DNA of 21,581 nucleotides from DATIJJ01 sp039936115 (lineage in GTDB: Bacteria; Pseudomonadota; Gammaproteobacteria; DSM-16500): the NCBI GenBank assembly GCA_039936115.1, contig JBDTIZ010000197.1, forward strand, positions 1 through 21,581, read 5' to 3'. Positions within the stretch are counted from its first letter, which is position 1. Each line of letters starts with the position of its first letter. A program made the translations under genes and the position numbers. The notes beneath the pieces are model-generated. The model saw only the letters and a list, made by a program, of their open reading frames with translations, searched no databases and was not told the DNA's origin. Of this stretch, positions 14,044 to 21,581 are shown in pieces.

Positions 14044-15949
14044 GCTGGCTACCTCGTTTTTTCCAATAATCCAACAGCGAAAAAAATCCACCCAGCATCA
14101 ATAAAAATCCACCAAACCAAATAAAACGCACTAAAGGTTTGTAGTAAAGACGAATCGCCCACCCGCCATCCGGAAAAGAATTTCCTAAGGCAAGATAAAG
14201 ATCTCGCCAAGGATTCACTAAAATACCAGGCTTACTTAAGGTTTGTTGATTGCTAGTGTAAATCCGTTGCTGCGAAAATATTTCATCAACGCGATGATTA
14301 TTTTTTTTCACATCAAATTTTGCAACAATGCTTTTATAATTAGGACCTACGCTTTCCGACATCGACGCAAACGTAAATTGATATCCCGCTAGCGTCACCG
14401 TATCGTGAGGTAAAATTTTCACTTGACGTTCTTCACTGTAAGATTTGCTCACGGTAATACCCAATGCCGTGATCGCAATTCCAATGTGCGCAATAATCAT
14501 AGACCAGTGACGTAATGAAACAGAGTGATGCGGTTTCCAGACTTGCCAAGTGTATTGACTGGTCGCCAAAATAATCCACACCGCGAAAAAAATTCCGCAC
14601 GCAGCTAGCAGATGAAAATCGAAACCCAATATCCAAGGTCCAATCAATGCAAGTAAAAAACTTGCCAGCAAAGTGAAATTTAATTTCTTCAGCACTTTTT
14701 TGAAGGAATGCTCTTGCCAATGCACATGCGGTGCAAATCCCATTAAAAATAATATCGGCAAAATCAGTGGAATAAAAACCGTATTAAAATAGGGTTCGCC
14801 CACCGAAATTTTTCCATAATCTAGCGCGTCTAAAATAATAGGATATAGCGTACCAATCACAATCGTCACTACAGCTGTCAACAACAACACACTATTTAGC
14901 AACAAAAATGTTTCGCGCGAAAACAAGGCAAATTGGGGAGCTTTATAAAAACGATTAATCTTAATGGCATATAATAAAAATGCACTACCAATGATTAAAG
15001 CAAGATACGCTAACAAAAACACGCCACGCGAAGGATCATTCGCAAACGTGTGAACAGACACTAACACACCCGATCTTACTAAAAATGTGCCGAGCAAACT
15101 TAATGTGAACGTGACGATCGCCAACAACAAAGCCCAACCTTTAAACGTTTCGCGCTTTTCGCACACGATTAAACTGTGTATCAATGCAGTTGCAGATAAC
15201 CAAGGCAGCAACGAAGCATTTTCAACCGGATCCCAAAACCACCAGCCGCCCCAACCCAATTCACGATATGCCCACCAACTACCTAGTACAATGCCACAAC
15301 TTAAAAACGACCATGGCAAAATGATCCAAGGTCTGCACGCTGCCGCCCACGTTTTATCGAGCTTACCTTGCAACAAAGCTGAAATCGCAAATGCAAAACC
15401 AATCGCAAATCCAACATAACCTAAATACAACATCGGCGGATGAAAAATCAGACCGGGATCTTGCAAAATAGGGGTTAGATCATTTCCTACAATCGGCTGG
15501 CTCGGAAAATCTCTTTGAAATGGATTCGATGTTGCGAATAAAAAAGTAATAAAACCACTGCTGATAAATCCTAACACCATCACAATTTGAGATTTAGTGA
15601 GAGACGCCAATTGGCTATCGGCAAAGAAAATAAAAGCAACTGTCCAGCTTGCTAAGATCAAACACCACAATAACAACGAACCTTCATGACCACCCCACGC
15701 AGCACCAATACGATAGAGTAACGGCAGTAATTGATGCGAATGATCGCGCACATAAATCACAGTTAAATCGGTAGTAATAAAACTGAGAATTAAACAAAGC
15801 ATTGCAAAACATAAAAATATCAACTGTCCGTACGCCGCGGTTTTGCTTAATTGATTTTTGTGAGCATTATTAAACAACGGCGCAACACCTTGAATGAGCG
15901 CAAAACATAACGCCAAAATAATGGCAAAACTGCCGAGCTCAGGAATCAT
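14033..15949 (-). CDS. ccmF: Cytochrome c haem lyase subunit CcmF
   Basis: This 638-residue protein has many membrane segments (about 14-15) and the usual CcmF length. The haem-handling tryptophan-rich motif is GWGGWWFWDPVENASLLPW (232-250), preceded by GGHEGSLLLW (86-95) and LIFHPPMLYLGYVG (167-180), with the conserved histidine H170. CcmF takes haem from holo-CcmE and, with CcmH and CcmI, joins it to apocytochrome c. I start at the ATG at 15949, which overlaps the ccmE stop as ATGA and gives MIPELGSFAIILALCFA, the normal CcmF opening; an upstream in-frame codon at 15994 would add 15 charged residues. A large soluble loop precedes the last helix. Confidence 0.97.
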   Translation of the reverse strand: MIPELGSFAIILALCFALIQGVAPLFNNAHKNQLSKTAAYGQLIFLCFAMLCLILSFITTDLTVIYVRDHSHQLLPLLYRIGAAWGGHEGSLLLWCLILASWTVAFIFFADSQLASLTKSQIVMVLGFISSGFITFLFATSNPFQRDFPSQPIVGNDLTPILQDPGLIFHPPMLYLGYVGFAIGFAFAISALLQGKLDKTWAAACRPWIILPWSFLSCGIVLGSWWAYRELGWGGWWFWDPVENASLLPWLSATALIHSLIVCEKRETFKGWALLLAIVTFTLSLLGTFLVRSGVLVSVHTFANDPSRGVFLLAYLALIIGSAFLLYAIKINRFYKAPQFALFSRETFLLLNSVLLLTAVVTIVIGTLYPIILDALDYGKISVGEPYFNTVFIPLILPILFLMGFAPHVHWQEHSFKKVLKKLNFTLLASFLLALIGPWILGFDFHLLAACGIFFAVWIILATSQYTWQVWKPHHSVSLRHWSMIIAHIGIAITALGITVSKSYSEERQVKILPHDTVTLAGYQFTFASMSESVGPNYKSIVAKFDVKKNNHRVDEIFSQQRIYTSNQQTLSKPGILVNPWRDLYLALGNSFPDGGWAIRLYYKPLVRFIWFGGFLLMLGGFFSLLDYWKKRGSQHVA

Positions 15950-16383
15950 TGTGTTTGCCCCGTCGATTTTTTTAATTCTTTTTCTAAGGTCCACGGCATG
16001 TATTTTTCATCATGCTTCGCTAACACTTCACTCGCTTGCAACAAATGTGCGTTGCTTAATTTCCCCGTCACCACAATGCCTTGTCCTTCACGAAATAAAT
16101 TAGGCAACACGCCCAGAAATTTCACATCAATTTCATTCGTTTTGTCTGTAATGGTAAATTGAACACCTGTGCCCGCTTGATCATAATGCACACTTTTTTG
16201 TTTCACATAACCACCCACGCGAACAGTGCGATCTGTATTTGGATTTGCTTGCATAAGTTGCGTCGGTGTATAAAACAAATTGATATTTTGTTTTAATGCA
16301 TATAAGACGAGCCCAATTGCCGCGATCAAAATAACTAATACGCTAATAATGCTCGTGAGTCTGATTTTTTGTTTACGATTCAT
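15946..16383 (-). CDS. ccmE: Periplasmic haem chaperone CcmE
   Basis: This 145-residue protein has an N-terminal anchor (residues 8-30) and a periplasmic OB-fold. The haem-binding motif LAKHDEKYMP contains H124, to which haem is covalently attached, and Y128. It receives haem from the CcmABCD complex and hands it to CcmF. It overlaps ccmD by four bases (ATGA) at its start and ccmF by four bases at its end, which suggests translational coupling and fixed stoichiometry. Length and motif spacing match E. coli CcmE (159 residues), with a shorter tail. Confidence 0.97.
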   Translation of the reverse strand: MNRKQKIRLTSIISVLVILIAAIGLVLYALKQNINLFYTPTQLMQANPNTDRTVRVGGYVKQKSVHYDQAGTGVQFTITDKTNEIDVKFLGVLPNLFREGQGIVVTGKLSNAHLLQASEVLAKHDEKYMPWTLEKELKKSTGQTQ

Positions 16384-16556
16384 GATAATTTATTGAGCTG
16401 CGTCATATAACGTTTAATGGTTTTTCGAACTTGTTTTTTTTCGCGGGAAAAAATAAGTAAATTTATCCCAAACACAAATAAAGTAATGCAATAAGCCGGC
16501 CACACATACCAACCATAACCGCCCATAGTTAAAAAATGATTTAGCCAATTCATCAT
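16380..16556 (-). CDS. ccmD: Haem exporter subunit CcmD
   Basis: This 58-residue protein (MMNWLNHFLTMGGYGWYVWP at the start) has one membrane helix at about 16-36, then a basic tail SREKKQVRKTIKRYMTQL. This matches CcmD: short, with the MGGYGWYVWPAY stretch and a cytoplasmic positively charged end. CcmD is needed to release holo-CcmE from CcmC with the CcmAB ATPase. Its ATG overlaps the ccmC stop (ATGA) and its stop overlaps the ccmE ATG (ATGA). A second ATG directly follows the first and could be used. Confidence 0.93.
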   Translation of the reverse strand: MMNWLNHFLTMGGYGWYVWPAYCITLFVFGINLLIFSREKKQVRKTIKRYMTQLNKLS

Positions 16557-17287
16557 GACAGTGCCTCAACTATCCACTGACTTTTTATTTCGCGTAATAA
16601 AATTTGATTGCGCATCCTCAACAATAAAAGCAGTACATAAAACAGTAAAAATGCCGCGATCATCGCAAGCAATGGGTACAACATGGCGGGCGCGATCGTT
16701 GGTGTTGCAAACTGACTGATAGAAGGCCCTTGATGTAAAGTGTTCCACCAAAGCACGGAATAATGAATAATCGGCAAATTAATCACACCTACTAAGGCAA
16801 TCACTGCGCTCGCACGATCACGATTTTGTTGATCAGTGATCACGGATTGCAACGCAATAAATCCCAAATACAAAAATAATAAAATTAACACCGACGTTAA
16901 GCGTGCATCCCAAATCCACCACGTTCCCCACATGGGTTTGCCCCAAATTGAACCGGTGACTAACGCTAAAAAAGTAAACCAAGCACCAATCCGTGCACTA
17001 CACGACATACAAATGGCTGCGATTTTAATGCGCCAAACTAACGTCACTAAAGCTGAGCTTGCCATGACGAAATAAATTGCCATCGCTGCAAACGCACTCG
17101 GCACATGCACGTAGATAATTCTAAATCCATCGCCTTGTTGATAATCCTTAGGCGCGATAAATAATCCATCAATTAATCCATACACAAACAAACAGACAAA
17201 TGCCATCATCACCCACGGCAACAAACGCGTGCTCGTGTGATAAAACGATTTAGGTGATAAAAATTTTTGTCCCAACCAATGCCACAT
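16553..17287 (-). CDS. ccmC: Haem handling membrane protein CcmC
   Basis: This 244-residue protein has six membrane segments. The haem-handling tryptophan-rich motif is WGTWWIWDARLTS (120-132). Periplasmic histidines that coordinate haem are H61 (YVHVPSAF) and H175 or H185 (IIHYSVLWWNTLHQ). CcmC loads haem onto CcmE. I start at the ATG at 17287, 2 nt after the ccmB stop, with GGAGTGA upstream; an in-frame codon at 17332 would run 43 nt into ccmB. It belongs to the same motif superfamily as CcmF in this operon. Confidence 0.97.
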   Translation of the reverse strand: MWHWLGQKFLSPKSFYHTSTRLLPWVMMAFVCLFVYGLIDGLFIAPKDYQQGDGFRIIYVHVPSAFAAMAIYFVMASSALVTLVWRIKIAAICMSCSARIGAWFTFLALVTGSIWGKPMWGTWWIWDARLTSVLILLFLYLGFIALQSVITDQQNRDRASAVIALVGVINLPIIHYSVLWWNTLHQGPSISQFATPTIAPAMLYPLLAMIAAFLLFYVLLLLLRMRNQILLREIKSQWIVEALS

Positions 17288-17289
17288 AC

Positions 17290-17961
17290 TTATTGACTCA
17301 CTCCAATTCGTAACGCGATCGCTGTAAACCACGGCGCGAACGCAAGACTCACTAACATCAACGCACCCATCAGCGCGACAAATCCCAGAATAGGTTCGGC
17401 ATGTGTTGCGGCTATCATTAATCCTGTACCAAAAATTAAAACCGGAATATAAAGCGGCATGATTAAAATAGGCAGCAGTAAACCATGACCTCGAATCCCA
17501 ACAATAAGTGCCGCACCAATTGCGCCAAGTAGTGTTAACACCGGCGTGCCAAGCAACAAACTCACGATCAGCGCGTATTCTTGATAGGGGCGAAAGTGTA
17601 GCAAAAAACCGAGCAACGGGCTAATCAAGATTAAGGGCAAACAGTGTGTTAACCAATGACTGGTGATTTTAGCCAACACCAGCAAGGTCAAAGGATGCGG
17701 GCTTAAGCACAGCACATCCAAGTGACCTACTTCCGCATCGTTTTGAAAGAGATTCCCTATGGATAATAAAACAGCGAGCAAGGCGGCAACCCAGATAATA
17801 CCGGGTGCAATTTGTGCTAACAAAGTTTCATCAGATCCAACGGCTAAGGGAAATAAAGTCACCACAATCACAAAAAATAATAAGGGCGTAACCCAGGAAA
17901 ACGCCTGGCGTAAAGTGGTTTTAATGTCATAACGAACCAGAGTGAGAAGCGTGCTAAGCAT
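17290..17961 (-). CDS. ccmB: Haem exporter permease CcmB
   Basis: This 223-residue integral membrane protein has about six hydrophobic segments and family stretches such as FQNDAEVGHLDVLCLSPHPL (cytoplasmic loop that meets CcmA) and VLTLLGAIGAALIVGIRGHG. With CcmA it forms the ABC module that drives release of holo-CcmE. The ATG at 17961 has GGAG 8 nt upstream; a TTG at 17973 is less likely. It overlaps the end of ccmA by 8 nt. Confidence 0.96.
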   Translation of the reverse strand: MLSTLLTLVRYDIKTTLRQAFSWVTPLLFFVIVVTLFPLAVGSDETLLAQIAPGIIWVAALLAVLLSIGNLFQNDAEVGHLDVLCLSPHPLTLLVLAKITSHWLTHCLPLILISPLLGFLLHFRPYQEYALIVSLLLGTPVLTLLGAIGAALIVGIRGHGLLLPILIMPLYIPVLIFGTGLMIAATHAEPILGFVALMGALMLVSLAFAPWFTAIALRIGVSQ

Positions 17962-18631
17962 GCAATTCTCCAACTAATTGATTCGGGCGGGCTATTTTTT
18001 GTGGCGCGAGCTGTTTTGTATCTAATTGAATTGTGTTGATCGTAGTTTCTAGCGGCAAATCATGATGAGTTGCAACTATAATCATTCCGCCATTGGCCAC
18101 ATGTTGATTAAGCAAATCAACTAAAAGTGCTTGCCCTAGCGCATCTAACGCTGTCGTCGGTTCATCGAGTATCCATAAGCGAGCCGGACTTATTAACAAA
18201 CGAGCCAGTGCAAGACGACGCGCTTGTCCTGCCGATAATTGCTGCGTTTGCATTTTTTTCAGCGGCAGCAAGCCAACCCGGTCAAGCACTGAGTCCAATT
18301 TGTGCTTAGGTAAGGGTTGGTGCAGCAATGCAGAATTTAAGAGTAAATTTTCCCTGACAGTTAGATAGGGTTTAATCCCGTTTTGATGCCCAACAAAACA
18401 CAGTTGTTGCCAATACTGATCTTTTTGCTGTGAAATTAATTTGTTTTGCCACCATAATGCACCGCTTGATGGTTCAATAAACCCAGCCACTATCCTAAGC
18501 AACGTCGATTTACCGCACCCATTCGCTCCGCGAATTTGAACAATATCACCCGCTTGTAACACACAATGAATGTTACTGAATAATAAGTGGTTATCGCGCT
18601 CGAAGCTAATATGATCGAGTATGAGTTTCAT
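17954..18631 (-). CDS. ccmA: Haem exporter ATPase CcmA
   Basis: This 225-residue cytosolic ABC ATPase has Walker A GANGCGKST (35-43), the signature LSAGQ (132-136), Walker B LWILDEPT (152-159) and the H-loop ATHHD. The signature has alanine in place of the usual second glycine-adjacent serine pattern (LSAGQ instead of LSGGQ), as is common for CcmA. Its ATPase activity releases haem-loaded CcmE from CcmC. Its ATG lies 26 nt inside the end of the upstream membrane gene, so that gene probably belongs to the same operon. Confidence 0.97.
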   Translation of the reverse strand: MKLILDHISFERDNHLLFSNIHCVLQAGDIVQIRGANGCGKSTLLRIVAGFIEPSSGALWWQNKLISQQKDQYWQQLCFVGHQNGIKPYLTVRENLLLNSALLHQPLPKHKLDSVLDRVGLLPLKKMQTQQLSAGQARRLALARLLISPARLWILDEPTTALDALGQALLVDLLNQHVANGGMIIVATHHDLPLETTINTIQLDTKQLAPQKIARPNQLVGELHA

Positions 18632-19088
18632 AGGAATCCGAGTGATCCGACGCTAAGACTGTTTTATTAGCCATAAAAAATACCATGCTCAAAACACCGA
18701 GGGCGCAGAGCAGCAACATAAAGCCTTGAAGTTGACGATAGCGGTAGGCTTTTTCTGGTTTTTGCGCGGCAATTGTTGCTTGTTGTGACATTAATAAAAA
18801 ATACATAAAAGCAAACCAACTGATAATCACGACGATAAAGCTAATCACGCTACCCGCAATCCAAAGTTGTGAAAAATCATAATGTTGCAAACTAATCAGC
18901 GTAAATCCGCTAGCCAGCTGTAGAATAGCAAACGGGATAATCACCAGCGATGTTTGAGCCTGAATTCTATCGGAAACACCCCGACCATTACGCAACATCG
19001 ATCGCCAAAGATGGTAACTGTAAGCCATGCTGGTTAAAACAAATGCCGCGCTAATAATATGTAGTATTTTTAGGTAGTTATAGAGCAT
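18606..19088 (-). CDS. DUF2269/CopD-like small integral membrane protein
   Basis: This 160-residue protein has four predicted membrane helices (about 6-27, 45-66, 77-98 and 121-141). It resembles predicted integral membrane proteins of the DUF2269/CopD-like group; I cannot assign a biochemical role. It has histidines at membrane edges (H10, H26, H69), the kind of placement seen in haem or copper proteins, but binding is only a possibility. It overlaps ccmA by 26 nt and heads the ccm operon. It is related to the gene at 21179-21565: both have H10 after ML-n4-K, and HYDFSQLWI (69-77) matches HYTFHTPWI. The start is the ATG at 19088; a TTG at 19097 is possible. The ribosome site is weak. Confidence 0.8.
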   Translation of the reverse strand: MLYNYLKILHIISAAFVLTSMAYSYHLWRSMLRNGRGVSDRIQAQTSLVIIPFAILQLASGFTLISLQHYDFSQLWIAGSVISFIVVIISWFAFMYFLLMSQQATIAAQKPEKAYRYRQLQGFMLLLCALGVLSMVFFMANKTVLASDHSDSYETHTRSY

Positions 19089-19167
19089 AGAAGTCAAATA
19101 ATCCGTTATAAATGGTGGTGAAATTTAACACATTTTGTCGGGGATTAAAACTGTTTACTGAGGGAAA

Positions 19168-19263
19168 GAGTTGTCATGCTAGCGTGGCATTTCTTTGTGA
19201 CCTAATCCAGCTGCATTAAGGTCCGACTGGATGCCAGCTAAAGCACGCTGGCATGACAAGCTC
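19168..19263. repeat. 96-bp palindromic element, TTGTCATGC family
   Basis: The arms GAGTTGTCATGCTAGCGTG (19168-19186) and CACGCTGGCATGACAAGCTC (19244-19263) pair with one mismatch and one single-base bulge; an inner stem ATCCAG/CTGGAT sits at 19205-19210/19227-19232. It lies in the 371-base gap between the divergent DUF2269 gene and the 555-residue gene. From 19264 to 19340 I see nothing but AT-rich sequence. Confidence 0.85.
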
Positions 19264-19340
19264 TAGCGCTGACAATAAGCGGTCAAATTGACAAAACGCA
19301 AGAAATCTACTCTATTTTATTCAATAATAACAATACTGTT

Positions 19341-19373
19341 CTTAATATATCCTTAATGTTATCCAGCTATCAT
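19341..19373 (+). promoter_or_regulatory. PmrA-like box and -10 for the 555-residue gene
   Basis: CTTAATATA-TC-CTTAATGTT (19341-19360) is a tandem match to the PmrA box with the same 2-nt spacer and 11-bp period as the two boxes at 5186-5244. After 7 nt comes TATCAT (19368-19373). No good -35 is present. The start codon lies about 85 nt further on. Confidence 0.75.
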
Positions 19374-19459
19374 ATGTTAACGGATTAGAGAAGGGTTGGT
19401 TCAAACACTCTTAAAAATAGTACATACAACTAAACCGCAAACGAGGCGAGTGAAATTAG

Positions 19460-21127
19460 ATGAAAAAGCTTTTTGCTATTTTAAATGCAATCGACCTAGA
19501 GACTCTGCGACAAGCTAATCTCAACCATGAGGTTTTGCCCGCAGATGTTCAAAAAGAAATTTTTAAAATGGTAGCTCAATTTCAGAGAGAATTAGTCGTT
19601 GTTTCTGAAAAATACAGTGATGGCGGTGATAAGCAAAAAAGAGTGAACAATTGCCTTCTTGAATTAGCCACAAAATGTTTTCTTGACTGTAACGAAATAA
19701 ATAAAGAAAAAATACAATTGTTAAGAGGTATTTTTTACAAACTGGTAGAGCAAGAGTTCATGCAATTACAGCAAAATGAGCTCATTAACGCTTTAAATAA
19801 TATAGATACCAATTCATTAACACTACGTGCGCTAAATGAAGGTCGAGACCTCGATAAATTTATTAACGAAATTAATCAAATTAGAGATGTATTAACAAGC
19901 CGCGTTAATCAGTATTCAGAATCAAGCTGGAAACATATATTAAACCTTTCCATGGCTGCCCAACTTAAAGAATTATTGAGGATGGATGATCAGCTTGATG
20001 ATGAGATGAGTCAAAAAATCGATTCGTTAGACGAGCTTCAAGAGCTCAGTGCGTTAGAAAATGACGGAGATATTCAGGCTCAAGATGCGGCTGAAATTGC
20101 AGCAGCAGAACAAAAAGAAACTAAGATACGTCAATGGGAAGATGCAGCTCTGTTAGCAGACGAGTTAACTGTTTCGTTAGATCAAGTAAGAGTAGATGGC
20201 CCGAAGGTTGTGCTGGTTCGTGATGAAATTCAGCATATTATAGATGCCTTGAGGCACGCGTTAAATGCTAACCCACCTAACATCGATTCAGCTTTACTTT
20301 CTTTTGCTCAATTAGGCGAGTTTTTAGAAACAAAATATCCACGAGTAGACATGGAAAATGTTTTTAATTCATTAGCTACTAAAATTCTTGATTACAAAGA
20401 TTTACAATTTATAGATTCTGATTTTAGAAGCTCACTGGTGAACTGCGCGCGAGTAATTAAGACATTACGAGAGATTAAAGTTACACCTGACACTGAGGAA
20501 GATAAAAAAACCTATAGTACTCTTCGACCCTCAATTGAGAATGGCGTTAAATGTTTTATGAAATTATTAGGCTCTGATAGAGTGAATCAAGCATTAGCGG
20601 ATGAAGCAAATGCTGATACCACCGCATTACGTGCTGAGGCGACACGTTTTTTAAAACAAGATCTCATTCCCAATACGCCAGTACGTAAACAGATAGAAGC
20701 GCATGCTGAATCGATCAAACAACAAGGTCGTTTACATACGGCAACGGCAGTACGAAGCGCATGTTTTACCATAGCGGATAAAATTCGAGAAACATCAGAT
20801 GCTATATTTAGTAATCCACAAAAAACCCAAGCAGATGTGGAGAAGCTGGCTCATTTAAAAAATGATCAAGCCATTGCCGCATGTTATGAAAAATTAAAGC
20901 AACATCGTTCTCACAAAGTCTTCCGTGTGCTAAGAAAAATATTTCTGGGTGTCGGTGTTGTGGCGCTCGGCATTGTTATTCCAGTTGCTGCGAAAATGAT
21001 TTATTCGAAAGTGACTACGGGTTCTTTTAGTTTATTCTCCGATAGAACAAAAAGTTATGGGAAAGTTAGAAAAGCGGAACAAGATATTGAGGAAAGAGCA
21101 GTTAAAAGAATTAAATTGACTCCTTAA
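19460..21127 (+). CDS. Large helical protein with C-terminal membrane segment, candidate PmrA-regulated effector
   Basis: This is a 555-residue protein with no recognised enzymatic motif. Residues 1-490 are helix-rich and charged, with acidic stretches (DDQLDDEMSQKIDSLDELQE near 175-195). There is no signal peptide. One hydrophobic segment lies at about 494-511 (IFLGVGVVALGIVIPVAA), preceded by basic residues (HKVFRVLRK). The 44-residue tail ends AEQDIEERAVKRIKLTP: a glutamate cluster like the E-block of Dot/Icm signals, followed by VKRIKL, close to the c-Myc type nuclear import signal AAKRVKLD. The promoter carries a PmrA-like box. GAGTG precedes the ATG. Repeats stand on both sides, and the gene lies between two related membrane genes on the other strand. 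The ORF is certain; the effector role is inference. Confidence 0.85.
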   Translation: MKKLFAILNAIDLETLRQANLNHEVLPADVQKEIFKMVAQFQRELVVVSEKYSDGGDKQKRVNNCLLELATKCFLDCNEINKEKIQLLRGIFYKLVEQEFMQLQQNELINALNNIDTNSLTLRALNEGRDLDKFINEINQIRDVLTSRVNQYSESSWKHILNLSMAAQLKELLRMDDQLDDEMSQKIDSLDELQELSALENDGDIQAQDAAEIAAAEQKETKIRQWEDAALLADELTVSLDQVRVDGPKVVLVRDEIQHIIDALRHALNANPPNIDSALLSFAQLGEFLETKYPRVDMENVFNSLATKILDYKDLQFIDSDFRSSLVNCARVIKTLREIKVTPDTEEDKKTYSTLRPSIENGVKCFMKLLGSDRVNQALADEANADTTALRAEATRFLKQDLIPNTPVRKQIEAHAESIKQQGRLHTATAVRSACFTIADKIRETSDAIFSNPQKTQADVEKLAHLKNDQAIAACYEKLKQHRSHKVFRVLRKIFLGVGVVALGIVIPVAAKMIYSKVTTGSFSLFSDRTKSYGKVRKAEQDIEERAVKRIKLTP

Positions 21128-21132
21128 TACGC

Positions 21133-21170
21133 TTTTGTAGGGGCGAACCTATGTGTTCGCCTTCTACAAA
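21133..21170. repeat. Palindromic repeat, GGCGAACACATAGGTTCGCC family
   Basis: TTTTGTAG (21133-21140) pairs with CTACAAA (21164-21170), and GCGAAC (21143-21148) with GTTCGC (21155-21160). This is the intact single copy of the family at 1568-1664 and 5947-5976. It lies between the convergent ends of the 555-residue gene and the next gene and may act as a weak terminator for either. Confidence 0.85.
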
Positions 21171-21178
21171 TGCAGCTA

Positions 21179-21565
21179 CTACAAAACCGTAGTCTTACTC
21201 ACCGCATCATGAATCAACACAGCCAACGGCAGAAGTAAAAAAAGATAAACACTCGCCCACAACCACCGCGCGCCAGATTTTTTCATCAGCATCCGCAACA
21301 TCAAAACAACGCCAACAAAAATCAACACTAAGAAATAAGCCGCCATAATCCACGGCGTGTGAAAAGTATAATGCTTTGGATAAACCAGTAGAGTGCCAGA
21401 GGTCATGGCTAAAAGAGCAAAGCACAGCATCGCTTTATTGAATCGACGGACTGTGTTTTGCCAGGCGGGATTGTTTGAAGCGATCAGGACCAAACAAAAA
21501 AACGTTGATCCCAACACACCAAGTACCATTAACAGATGAAAAAATTTTATAAAACTAATTAGCAT
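21179..21565 (-). CDS. CopD/DUF2269-like small integral membrane protein
   Basis: This 128-residue protein has four predicted membrane helices (about 5-29, 44-62, 72-91 and 101-120). Histidines at H10, H65 and H69 and the block SGTLLVYPKHYTFHTPWI (56-73) recall small CopD-like or DUF2269 membrane proteins. It appears to be a shorter relative of the gene at 18606-19088, on the same strand about 2.1 kb away, with the 555-residue gene between them. The ATG at 21565 has only a weak ribosome site (TGGTTATAA). The gene is complete in the window. Function is unknown; haem or copper handling would fit the histidines and the nearby ccm operon but is not shown. Confidence 0.75.
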   Translation of the reverse strand: MLISFIKFFHLLMVLGVLGSTFFCLVLIASNNPAWQNTVRRFNKAMLCFALLAMTSGTLLVYPKHYTFHTPWIMAAYFLVLIFVGVVLMLRMLMKKSGARWLWASVYLFLLLPLAVLIHDAVSKTTVL

Positions 21566-21581
21566 TTATAACCAGTAAACA

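Noticed and set aside
15950..15994. Upstream start for CcmF adding 15 residues
   Set aside because: The added residues are charged and unlike CcmF; the ATG at 15949 overlaps the ccmE stop as ATGA and gives the usual CcmF N-terminus.

Overview
The window looks like a piece of a gammaproteobacterial chromosome of moderate to low GC, most probably from the order Legionellales (the Legionella/Coxiella side). The core genes (bipA/typA, glnA, exonuclease III, rpmE, malic enzyme, a System I cytochrome c maturation operon) are ordinary for gammaproteobacteria. What points to Legionellales are three promoters that match the published PmrA box, the tandem CTTAA-N6-CTTAA element that controls Dot/Icm type IVB secretion genes and effectors in Legionella and Coxiella. 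Each lies in front of a long orphan protein rich in helix or coiled coil. The taxon and the effector role are inferences; the boxes are seen directly.

Layout. 1-1440 (-): bipA/typA, cut by the window edge. 1568-6342: an accessory block of three unrecognised genes (1682-2509 -, 2654-5122 -, 5296-6342 +). The last two diverge from a 110-bp region carrying two back-to-back PmrA-like boxes. The two minus-strand proteins share a C-terminal region, so they are probably paralogous in part. 6425-7831 (+): glnA. bipA and glnA are divergent neighbours in E. coli, so this block appears to have been inserted into a conserved core junction. 7950-10827 (+): exonuclease III, ribosomal protein L31 and a short malic enzyme. 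A large nested palindrome built from several repeat families lies between the first two. 10998-12311 (+): an MFS transporter.

12542-19088 (-): a complete ccm operon in the order DUF2269-like membrane gene, ccmA, B, C, D, E, F, G, H, then a short CcmI-like TPR protein. Most junctions overlap by 1-26 nt, which implies translational coupling. The products move and attach haem to apocytochromes c in the periplasm: CcmABCD release holo-CcmE, CcmE carries haem, CcmF/H/I ligate it, and CcmG reduces the substrate thiols. ccmD (58 codons) is included here although it is very short.

19460-21127 (+): a 555-residue candidate effector with one membrane segment near its C-terminus and its own PmrA-like box. 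It sits between two related minus-strand DUF2269/CopD-like membrane genes, and repeats lie on both sides.

Several small palindromic repeat families are scattered between genes: a GGCGAACACATAGGTTCGCC family, a CCCCGCACTTGTTGCGGGG family, a TCATTCCCGC family and a TTGTCATGC family. One copy of the first lies in frame inside the gene at 5296-6342 and encodes 10 residues. No tRNA, rRNA, CRISPR array, transposase or integrase was found. Gene-free stretches over 300 bases are 8736-9203 (nested repeats, then the rpmE promoter) and 19089-19459 (a palindromic element, then the effector promoter).
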